Below the pieces are notes generated by a model. The model saw nothing but the letters and a program-made list of their open reading frames with translations, did no database searches and had not been told where the DNA came from. The position numbers were made by a program, and so were the translations under genes. From Nitrospinota bacterium (GTDB lineage Bacteria; Nitrospinota; Nitrospinia; JACRGO01), in contig JACRGO010000117.1 in the NCBI GenBank assembly GCA_016212295.1, forward strand, positions 1 through 8,841: a DNA stretch of 8,841 nt. The letters run 5' to 3'. This document shows positions 1 through 5,218 of the stretch, one piece after another; the first letter of the stretch is position 1; every line of letters starts with the position of its first letter.

Positions 1-62
1 AGAAGCTGTCTTGAAAAAAGCATTATGGTCCGCCGCCTTGCAAGCAGCCACTGAAATCCTTA

Positions 63-104
63 ACACACCCCGGCCTTCGGCCACCCCTCTCAAGAGGGGA
101 ATTT
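63..104 (+). repeat. 42-nt hairpin-forming repeat unit, left copy
   Basis: The unit contains two small hairpins: a GGCC-TTC-GGCC hairpin near 72-82 and a CCCCTC-TCAA-GAGGGG hairpin near 84-99. A perfect inverted copy lies at 190-231. It resembles dispersed REP-type intergenic palindromes. Confidence 0.8.
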
Positions 105-189
105 TTCAAAGGAAAAAATTTTAATCGCGGCAGTATAATTTCCATGGGCTTGCCGCGGCGACTTATTCATTAATGCCCTCATCACTTAT

Positions 190-231
190 AAATTCCCCTC
201 TTGAGAGGGGTGGCCGAAGGCCGGGGTGTGT
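190..231 (-). repeat. 42-nt hairpin-forming repeat unit, right (inverted) copy
   Basis: Exact reverse complement of 63-104 with no mismatch over 42 nt. The 85-nt spacer between the copies would be extruded as a loop if the arms pair. Confidence 0.8.
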
Positions 232-257
232 CAGCGGGTTTTTTGTACCAATCGCAT

Positions 258-285
258 GTTTGCCCTTCTGGGCAAACTTTTTTTT
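258..285 (+). terminator. Intrinsic (Rho-independent) terminator
   Basis: A perfect 8-bp stem GTTTGCCC/GGGCAAAC (258-265 and 270-277) with a TTCT loop is followed at once by eight T residues (278-285). This is a textbook plus-strand intrinsic terminator. Its T-tract is also part of the right terminal repeat of the 1-298 element. It would stop transcription arriving from the left before purQ, so purQ probably has its own promoter between about 300 and 384, where I see no clear -35/-10 pair. Confidence 0.85.
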
Positions 286-333
286 CAAGACAGCTTCTTA
301 TCTTCTGACTCCTGGCTTCTGAAATTTTTAGTC

Positions 334-346
334 CGCCCTAAGGGTG
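334..346. repeat. Short hairpin repeat, copy 1 (CGCCC-TAA-GGGTG)
   Basis: A 5-bp stem (334-338 with 342-346, including one G-U pair) is followed by ATAAG. A related copy (CGCCC-GAA-GGGCG, also followed by ATAAG) lies at 5087-5099. Both sit in intergenic DNA ahead of a gene. There is no T-tract, so this is not an intrinsic terminator. Confidence 0.45.
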
Positions 347-384
347 ATAAGTTTTTGATCTTAAACTGAAAGAGCAAGCAAAAA

Positions 385-1068
385 ATGAAATTCGGCGTTG
401 TTGTATTCCCCGGCTCCAATTGTGACCACGATTGTTACCACGTCCTGAAACACGTCATGGCACAGGAGGTGGAATTCATTTGGCATAAATCCACCGCGCT
501 CAAGGGGTTCGATTGCCTTGTCCTGCCCGGCGGGTTTTCCTACGGAGATTACCTGCGGTGCGGCGCCATAGCTAAATTTTCTCCAATAGTAAAGGAGATC
601 CGGAGTTTCGCGGAGCATGGAGGCCTGGTTATTGGAATTTGCAACGGATTTCAGATACTGGTGGAAGCGGGCCTCCTTCCAGGCGCGCTTATGCGCAACA
701 AGGCCCTCCGGTTTATATGCAAGGACGTCCACCTCCGGGTGGAAAACAACGGATCTTCCTTTACAACTGGAGTGGGCAAGACAGTGCTGAAAATCCCCAT
801 CGCGCACGCGGACGGGAATTATTACGCTGACGCCGGGACCCTTAATAAACTTGAGAAAAACAGGCAAATTGTTTTCCGGTATTCGGACGCGAAAGGCGAG
901 GTTACGGACGCGGCCAATCCCAATGGCTCGCTGAATAACATCGCCGGAATAACGAACAGGGAGAAAAACGTGCTTGGCATGATGCCCCACCCTGAACGTT
1001 GCGCGGAGGCCATTCTCGGCAACGCGGACGGAAAGATGATTTTCGAATCCATTATTGGAAGGGGCTGA
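385..1068 (+). CDS. purQ: Phosphoribosylformylglycinamidine synthase, glutaminase subunit PurQ
   Basis: PurQ is a cytosolic class I glutamine amidotransferase. It supplies ammonia from glutamine to PurL for conversion of FGAR to FGAM in de novo purine synthesis. The 227-residue length matches stand-alone PurQ of the PurS/PurQ/small-PurL type. The start [16 protein letters not shown] is typical. The nucleophile is Cys86 in GICNGFQ, and the triad is completed by His202 and Glu204 in MMPHPER. The [17 protein letters not shown] segment (47-63) and [11 protein letters not shown] (138-148) are also family hallmarks. All catalytic residues are present, so it should be active. The start ATG has only a weak, purine-rich upstream stretch. 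Partners purS and purL are not in this window. The stop codon overlaps the next gene's ATG (ATGA), which implies translational coupling to an unrelated membrane protein. Confidence 0.97.
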   Translation: MKFGVVVFPGSNCDHDCYHVLKHVMAQEVEFIWHKSTALKGFDCLVLPGGFSYGDYLRCGAIAKFSPIVKEIRSFAEHGGLVIGICNGFQILVEAGLLPGALMRNKALRFICKDVHLRVENNGSSFTTGVGKTVLKIPIAHADGNYYADAGTLNKLEKNRQIVFRYSDAKGEVTDAANPNGSLNNIAGITNREKNVLGMMPHPERCAEAILGNADGKMIFESIIGRG

Positions 1069-1535
1069 TGACCAGTTCCTACCGGAGAATAATTTCTTCA
1101 TTTGTCATAGTTGTCTGCGCCACCTTGTGGGCCATGGCGCTTGAAGCTCCACTAAGGATACATGAACGCCCGGATTTAAGAAGGCTCCTGGGGTACTTGG
1201 GCGTAACAGCCATCGCGGTTTCCTTTTTCTACTCCATGAGGAAGAGGAAAATTGTTTTTTCCGGCGGCCATATCGCTTCATGGCTTAACATGCATGAAGT
1301 GGCAAACGTGGCCGGGTCTTTTGTGATTTTTCTGCACGCCGGATTCCACGCCCACGCCGTTGTCCCTTTCGCGGCCTTTTTCCTGATGCTTACGTCCTTC
1401 GTGAGCGGAGTTATAGGCAGGTATATTTACCAGCAGGCGAAATCCGGCCTTGCTCTTGAGAAGGAAAAACTGGAGGAAAAGGGGCTGGCGCCGGGAGAGA
1501 TAGATGACCGGCTGGCCTTTCTTGCCATGGCGTAG
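1068..1535 (+). CDS. Small multi-pass membrane protein, candidate b-type haem electron carrier
   Basis: A 155-residue integral membrane protein. The ATG at 1068 overlaps the purQ stop and has a GGAAGGGG ribosome site just upstream, so this start is preferred over an in-frame start at 999 inside purQ. Hydrophobic segments lie near residues 9-26, 40-56, 78-93 and 98-119, followed by a charged cytosolic-type tail (Lys/Glu-rich, 125-150). Histidines at 76, 90, 94 and 96 lie in or beside the third segment, and the fourth ends in SGVIGRYIY. From memory, this layout recalls small ferric-reductase/cytochrome-b-like membrane proteins encoded beside multihaem cytochromes c. A tetrahaem cytochrome gene follows, so a quinone-to-periplasm electron transfer role is a reasonable inference. 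The membrane assignment is firm; haem binding is not proven. Confidence 0.8.
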   Translation: MTSSYRRIISSFVIVVCATLWAMALEAPLRIHERPDLRRLLGYLGVTAIAVSFFYSMRKRKIVFSGGHIASWLNMHEVANVAGSFVIFLHAGFHAHAVVPFAAFFLMLTSFVSGVIGRYIYQQAKSGLALEKEKLEEKGLAPGEIDDRLAFLAMA

Positions 1536-1552
1536 CAGTGTTTTAGGCAGAT

Positions 1553-1558
1553 GGAGGG
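1553..1558 (+). promoter_or_regulatory. Ribosome binding site that fixes the tetrahaem cytochrome start at 1567
   Basis: GGAGGG stands 8 nt before the ATG at 1567. This is the best ribosome site in the neighbourhood. It marks the signal-peptide frame as the true start, although that frame stops at 1612-1614. Confidence 0.7.
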
Positions 1559-1566
1559 ACTTTCAT

Positions 1567-2005
1567 ATGCCCCTGGTATTCGTCCTTATCTTTTTTATTT
1601 TTTACCACGCCTAAGGACGCCTTGCACGGAGGCGCCACTGGTTCCTGCAAGGATTGCCATGCGGTTGACAAGAGTTGGAAGTCAGCCACAGTGGACCATG
1701 TAAAATTTTTCCCCCTCACCGGGCCGCATAAGGTTTCCTGCGATAAGTGCCATGACGCCGGGAATTTCAAGAAGTACACCTGCCTTAATTGCCATGAGCA
1801 CGCCACCAGGGGAATCATCCGGGAGCACCAGGAGGAAGGAATCAAGGACTTCGGCGACTGCCTTAGGTGCCACAGCATACAAATAGACGGGCAAAGATAT
1901 GGCAGCAGGAAGACCCATGAAGGGATCGGCGGCGATGATGGTGAAGACGGGGGAGGCCATGGATACAAAGGAAGCGGCAAGGGAAAAGGCGGGTATGATG
2001 ATTAG
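1567..2005 (+). CDS. Tetrahaem periplasmic cytochrome c (class III-like), frameshifted after the signal peptide
   Basis: From ATG 1567 the frame encodes a short hydrophobic leader (MPLVFVLIFFIFYHA) and then meets TAA at 1612-1614. The haem domain is read in the next frame (+1). It has no upstream start except a TTG at 1622, which lacks both a ribosome site and a signal peptide. Numbering from 1622, CxxCH motifs lie at residues 9-13, 40-44, 54-58 and 80-84. Extra histidines at 26, 36, 60 and 69 are candidate distal ligands, for example in KFFPLTGPH. This spacing fits small class III-type multihaem cytochromes that carry electrons in the periplasm. The tail (about 95-127) is Gly/Asp/Lys-rich. 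Two T-runs (1591-1596, 1598-1603) make a slip or sequencing error likely, and removing one base restores one continuous protein of about 145 residues. It lies 31 nt after the membrane gene, probably in the same operon. Confidence 0.8.
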
Positions 2006-2012
2006 AAAATTA

Positions 2013-2039
2013 GCATAGCGCGGCCATGCCGCGCTATGC
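2013..2039. terminator. 12-bp palindrome between convergent genes (possible bidirectional terminator)
   Basis: GCATAGCGCGGC (2013-2024) pairs perfectly with 2028-2039 across a 3-nt loop. It starts 8 nt after the cytochrome stop. On the plus strand no T-run follows. On the minus strand the hairpin is followed by TAATTTTCTAAT, a weak T-tract, so it could end the minus-strand small gene. It may equally be a dispersed palindromic repeat, since a half copy lies at 2414-2430. Confidence 0.5.
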
Positions 2040-2163
2040 AGCAGTAAAACATTAAATTGGTATAGGGGCGCGAAAACACAAAAAAAGGCCCAATATTTTT
2101 TCACGACTGAAGATGCTTACTCGCCTATTCCGAAAATATATCTTTTTTTTGCCATGAAACGTT

Positions 2164-2304
2164 TTACTTTTTGCGGCCTTTTTTAAATTTCAAATATTTT
2201 TGGCCCATTGCCAGCAGTGAAATGCACGAGATAAATTCTCGGAATATGGAGTAATTATCTATGCGCTCTCCTGCCCTCGGCATCCTTACCACCTTGTCTT
2301 CCAT
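2164..2304 (-). CDS. Hypothetical small basic protein (46 aa)
   Basis: Read on the minus strand, an ATG at 2304 opens 46 codons ending in TAA at 2166-2164. The start is well supported: GAGGTGG, a near-exact anti-Shine-Dalgarno match, stands 7 nt upstream. The protein begins MEDKVVRMPRAGERID, has a mildly hydrophobic middle (FREFISCISLLAMG, about 22-35) and ends in a strongly basic tail (KYLKFKKGRKK). I do not recognise the family. The hydrophobic stretch is too short and polar for a confident membrane segment. The basic tail could bind nucleic acid or acidic lipid, but that is a guess. It lies convergent to the tetrahaem cytochrome gene and divergent from the c'-like cytochrome gene, with the FNR-type box 22 bp upstream of its ATG. 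The ribosome site and clean frame are the main evidence that it is real. Confidence 0.55.
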   Translation of the reverse strand: MEDKVVRMPRAGERIDNYSIFREFISCISLLAMGQKYLKFKKGRKK

Positions 2305-2326
2305 TAGAGAACCACCTCGAATTTTC

Positions 2327-2340
2327 TTGATCCAGATCAA
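2327..2340. promoter_or_regulatory. FNR/CRP-superfamily operator (perfect FNR box)
   Basis: TTGAT-CCAG-ATCAA matches the FNR consensus TTGAT-N4-ATCAA at all ten fixed positions. Its centre (2333.5) lies exactly 41.5 bp upstream of the start point predicted from the -10 element at 2363-2368, the classic class II activator position for plus-strand transcription. The likely ligand is FNR, DNR/NNR or a related oxygen- or NO-sensing regulator, and the sequence cannot tell which. On the minus side it lies just ahead of the small gene at 2304, too close to activate it, so it could only repress or be neutral there. Confidence 0.75.
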
Positions 2341-2362
2341 TGACTTTTCCCGCCAGTAAAAT

Positions 2363-2368
2363 TAAAAT
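2363..2368 (+). promoter_or_regulatory. Predicted -10 element (TAAAAT) of the FNR-type promoter
   Basis: TAAAAT matches five of six bases of TATAAT and predicts a start near 2375. No good -35 hexamer is present at the normal distance, as expected for a class II activated promoter where the FNR box replaces it. The resulting leader to the ATG at 2584 would be about 209 nt. Confidence 0.55.
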
Positions 2369-2413
2369 AATGTAAAAAGTGAATAGCATCGCGGCAATGG
2401 ACGCACTTAATCT

Positions 2414-2430
2414 CATAGCGCGGCATGGCC
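2414..2430 (+). repeat. Half copy of the 2013-2039 palindrome
   Basis: CATAGCGCGGC followed by ATGGCC repeats the left arm of the 2013-2039 palindrome; the right arm is missing. It lies in the predicted leader of the c'-like cytochrome gene. Confidence 0.45.
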
Positions 2431-2500
2431 GAAATCAAAATAAATTTTGGTGTCTTCAACGTTCGATCTCTCCAAAGGGCAATTCTCCAACCTCCCAAAT

Positions 2501-2525
2501 CTCCCCCCTCGCGGCGAGGGGGGAG
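2501..2525. repeat. GC-rich 11-bp palindrome in the cytochrome leader
   Basis: CTCCCCCCTCG (2501-2511) pairs perfectly with 2515-2525 across CGG. No T-run follows. The composition suggests a dispersed intergenic repeat. In RNA it would be a very stable stem about 58 nt before the start codon. Confidence 0.6.
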
Positions 2526-2583
2526 GCCCTTTGTTCCGGCTGACTTGGCTACAAAAATTAAAATTGACGAAAGGAGTAAAGTG

Positions 2584-3006
2584 ATGAAGAACTTAGTCTT
2601 TATCGCTATGCTTTTTATTACCGCCGGTCTTGCCTTCCCAGCCTTCCCGCAACAAAATGGCGCGGGCGTTGAGAATCCGCTGAAGGAGGAGATGAGGCTG
2701 CTGGACGTGGCATTCAAGAATCTCATCGATTCCGTCCTGATCAATGACCCCAAGGGGATCGAAGAGCCATTCCATGAAGTGCATCATGCCAAGTTTAAAA
2801 CCGGAAAGGCATTGGAAAGCGGCGGAATCACGCTGCCACGGAATCATGATAAGATGAAGGCCTTTAAGGAGATGGATGGGCGGTTTCATGAAACCTTGGA
2901 AGGTATATTAAAAGCCGCCGGCGCCAAGGACATGGAGGAGGTCAGGAAAAAGACCCATGAAGCGCTGGACGGGTGCGTTCAATGCCATTCCATGTTCAGG
3001 GAATAA
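2584..3006 (+). CDS. Monohaem cytochrome c, c'/c556-like
   Basis: A 140-residue secreted cytochrome. An AGGAG site at 2572-2576 stands 7 nt before ATG 2584; a GTG directly before the ATG and a far-upstream in-frame start at 2425 fit less well. Residues 1 to about 23 form a signal peptide (MKNLVFIAMLFITAGLAFPA), which would place it in the periplasm. The single haem motif CVQCH is near the C-terminus (131-135) and is followed by SMFRE. A C-terminal CxxCH after an all-helical body is the signature of the cytochrome c'/c556 four-helix family, whose members bind NO or CO or carry electrons. Met37 in the first helix could be a c556-type distal ligand; if not, the haem would be five-coordinate as in c'. 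The gene sits behind the FNR-type promoter and 26 nt ahead of a sensor kinase gene, which fits a role in low-oxygen or nitrosative conditions. Confidence 0.82.
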   Translation: MKNLVFIAMLFITAGLAFPAFPQQNGAGVENPLKEEMRLLDVAFKNLIDSVLINDPKGIEEPFHEVHHAKFKTGKALESGGITLPRNHDKMKAFKEMDGRFHETLEGILKAAGAKDMEEVRKKTHEALDGCVQCHSMFRE

Positions 3007-3032
3007 CAAAGGGAATTAAAAAGGATTTTCAA

Positions 3033-5033
3033 GTGAAAAAGAAGAACAAATCGCTAAAATCCAAACGCCCCGCGTCTTCCAACAACCTGGAAAAAATGTC
3101 CAAGGCAGAGTTGATCAAGGAGTGCGCGCTTTTGCGAAAGAAGGCGGACCGGTTGGACAGGGACGCGGAGGAAAGCATAATCTCGCATAAAGAGCGCGCG
3201 GAGTTGGAGACCCGGTTCCACGCCATCCTGCATTCCGCCAACGACGCCGTCATCATGACTGACGATGAAGGAATCACAACTGTCTGGAACCAGGCGGCGG
3301 AGCGTATTTTCGGGTTTACAGCGGAAGAAATGCTTGGGAAAAATTTTGCCGGTTTCATCATACCCGAACAATACCTTGAGCGCCATATCAGAGGGTTCAT
3401 GGAATTCAGAAGGACCGGCAAGGGAAAATACGTCGGCAAGACTATAGAACTATCAGCGCTCAGGAAGAGCGGCGAGGAGTTTCCCATGGAAATTTCCTTT
3501 GCCTCGGCGGTCCTGCTCCATGGCCGATGGCACGCCGCGGCAATCATAAGAGACATCACGGAACGGAAGAGGATCGAAGAGAAGCTGCGGCAGACCATGG
3601 CCGGGATGGAGGTCATACTGGAAAACGCCGGAATCGGCATCGCCCTGGTCCGTAACGAGCGGTTTGAATGGATGAACCGGAAGTTCAGGGAGTCGGTCGG
3701 CTATACAAAGGAGGAAGCGGAGAAGCTGAATGTGGGCGCAATCTTCGCGGACCCTGCCGGCTTCGAGGAAGCGAGGAAAAAGCACTTTCCAAGACTTAAA
3801 AAAGGGGAGACCGTGCAATTCGAGCTTCTCACCAAAAAAAAGGACGGCGCACTGTTCTGGGGACGCCGCGTAGTTAAGGCCATAGACCCGCCGGACCTCT
3901 CCAAGGGGGTCATTGTTATCTTAGAGGACTTCACGGAGCGAAGACAAAGAGAAGAAGAGCTTCGCACTGCCAAGTTGAAGGCGGAGGAAGCCACAAAGCT
4001 GAAGGACAAGTTTGTATCGCTTGTCGCCCATGACCTTCGTTCCCCTTTCGCCTCCATTATGGGATTTCTGAGATTGATTATGTCTGACGCCGGCGAGCCG
4101 CTCACACCAAAACAAAAAAACATAATGCAAAAGGTCCTTAACAGCGGCGATGGCTTGGTTAAAATGATAGAAAAGCTGCTGAATATAAGCCGCCTGCAGA
4201 CAGGAAACATCGTGCCGCACGCGAAATTCATGGATGGAAACCTCGCTGCCGTTTATGCCCGCGCCAGCTTCGAGCATCTCGCGTCGGAAAAGGGAATCAA
4301 TATTATTAATGAAATCCCCAAGGGCATGCGCCTCTATGCGGACCTTGAACTCTTCTCCGAGGTAATTCAAAACCTGGTCTCCAACTCCATCAAGTTCTGC
4401 AAAAGAGGGGACTCCATCACCTTGTTTACTCCTCCAGGAGAAAGGACCGTTATTGCAGTGAGGGATAACGGCATAGGTATTGACCCAAAGACGCTTCCAA
4501 AACTCTTTTCCCACGAGGAAAAGACCAGCACCGTCGGAACCGCCGGGGAGAGGGGGACCGGCCTCGGACTTCCCTTTTGCCACGATATCATGCTGGCCCA
4601 CGGGGGTTCCCTGGCAGTGGAATCCGTAAAGGGACAAGGAAGCGTCTTTTATGCCAGGCTTCCCGTGGTGAGGCCAAAGGTCATGGTCGCGGCCCACGAG
4701 GAAGAAGTCCTCTCCATTATGCGCGAAAATTTTCTCAACCGCGATGTGGAACTCCTGGAGGCGGAAAACGGAGAAAAGGCCATGGCTATTTTGCAAGAGG
4801 CGCGGCCTCATTTGGTCCTGGCGGACCTGGACATGCCTGAGGAGGACGGTTTCAGAATTTTAAAGGCCATCAAGGAAAATCCTGAAACCGCGCCTGTCCC
4901 GGTCATAACCATCGCGTCAGCTTCAGACATGGCGTCCCGCGAAAAGGCATTTGAAATGGGGGCCGACGATTTCGCGCCAAAGCCCCTTGCCATGGAAGAC
5001 TTCCTCCCGCGCGTCCGCCGTTTTATAGTATAG
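3033..5033 (+). CDS. Soluble hybrid sensor histidine kinase (PAS-PAS-HisKA-HATPase-REC)
   Basis: A 666-residue kinase starting at GTG 3033, with AAGGA 7 nt upstream. An in-frame GTG at 2973 lies inside the cytochrome gene and is less likely. There is no membrane segment, so it is cytosolic. A basic, coiled N-terminus (1-55) leads into PAS1 (about 57-180, ending DITERKR) and PAS2 (about 185-305, ending EDFTERR). HisKA carries the phospho-His333 in LVAHDLRSPF. The ATPase domain has the N-box at 443-453 (Asn447), the G1 box DNGIG (478-482) and the G2 box GTGLGL (508-513). The receiver (about 549-665) keeps phospho-acceptor Asp598 and Lys650, but the usual Asp-Asp acidic pair is Ala554-His555. 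It is co-transcribed with the c'-like cytochrome gene upstream. No separate response regulator is nearby, so the output partner is unknown. Confidence 0.93.
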   Translation: MKKKNKSLKSKRPASSNNLEKMSKAELIKECALLRKKADRLDRDAEESIISHKERAELETRFHAILHSANDAVIMTDDEGITTVWNQAAERIFGFTAEEMLGKNFAGFIIPEQYLERHIRGFMEFRRTGKGKYVGKTIELSALRKSGEEFPMEISFASAVLLHGRWHAAAIIRDITERKRIEEKLRQTMAGMEVILENAGIGIALVRNERFEWMNRKFRESVGYTKEEAEKLNVGAIFADPAGFEEARKKHFPRLKKGETVQFELLTKKKDGALFWGRRVVKAIDPPDLSKGVIVILEDFTERRQREEELRTAKLKAEEATKLKDKFVSLVAHDLRSPFASIMGFLRLIMSDAGEPLTPKQKNIMQKVLNSGDGLVKMIEKLLNISRLQTGNIVPHAKFMDGNLAAVYARASFEHLASEKGINIINEIPKGMRLYADLELFSEVIQNLVSNSIKFCKRGDSITLFTPPGERTVIAVRDNGIGIDPKTLPKLFSHEEKTSTVGTAGERGTGLGLPFCHDIMLAHGGSLAVESVKGQGSVFYARLPVVRPKVMVAAHEEEVLSIMRENFLNRDVELLEAENGEKAMAILQEARPHLVLADLDMPEEDGFRILKAIKENPETAPVPVITIASASDMASREKAFEMGADDFAPKPLAMEDFLPRVRRFIV

Positions 5034-5086
5034 GGATTTCCATTGATAAGCAGGAAGACGTCCTAATGACCAGTGACTAATGACTC

Positions 5087-5099
5087 CGCCCGAAGGGCG
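5087..5099. repeat. Short hairpin repeat, copy 2 (CGCCC-GAA-GGGCG)
   Basis: A perfect 5-bp stem followed by ATAAG, paralogous to 334-346. It lies in the 185-nt gap between the kinase gene and the next gene. There is no T-run. Confidence 0.45.
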
Positions 5100-5218
5100 A
5101 TAAGCTCAAAATATTTATGAAGTTTCCCTTTCCTTGGATATTGAAATTATATAGAATATAGGTCTCGTTGGAGGTTTTGCTTTTTTTAATTCAAACAATT
5201 TAATATGGGAGGGTTTTC

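Larger units (their letters stand above)
1..298. repeat. Nested inverted-repeat (REPIN/MITE-like) intergenic element
   Basis: Three nested levels of inverted repeats surround a non-coding core. The ends, 1-19 and 280-298, are perfect 19-bp reverse complements (left end reads agaagctgtcttgaaaaaa). Inside them, 63-104 and 190-231 are perfect 42-bp reverse complements, and at the centre 126-132 pairs with 151-157. No credible ORF lies inside. Two inverted copies of a hairpin-forming unit within terminal repeats is the architecture of REPINs or MITEs, which are non-autonomous elements mobilised in trans. The family is not recognised. The left end coincides with the window edge, so the element may extend further left and no target-site duplication can be checked. 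Confidence 0.75.

Noticed and set aside
1-298. CRISPR array
   Set aside because: The repeats are inverted, only two copies exist, and no regular spacer series is present.
354-368. Second FNR-like box (TTGATCTTAAACTG) ahead of purQ
   Set aside because: Only the left half matches; the right half lacks ATCAA.
999-1067. Earlier start for the membrane protein at 999
   Set aside because: It lies inside purQ and adds a polar stretch. ATG 1068 has GGAAGGGG upstream and gives a normal first membrane segment.
361-1101. 246-codon open frame on the minus strand
   Set aside because: It lies wholly across purQ, which has every catalytic motif. The minus translation has no recognisable domain and no ribosome site.
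2425-2583. Upstream extension of the c'-like cytochrome to 2425
   Set aside because: It would place 53 residues, including translated repeat DNA, before an obvious signal peptide. ATG 2584 has a proper ribosome site.
2973-3032. Earlier GTG start for the kinase at 2973
   Set aside because: It overlaps the haem motif of the upstream gene and lacks a ribosome site; GTG 3033 has AAGGA at 7 nt.
3921-4811. Long minus-strand open frame inside the kinase gene
   Set aside because: It is antisense to the HisKA/HATPase region, whose motifs are clear. It is a by-product of codon bias.
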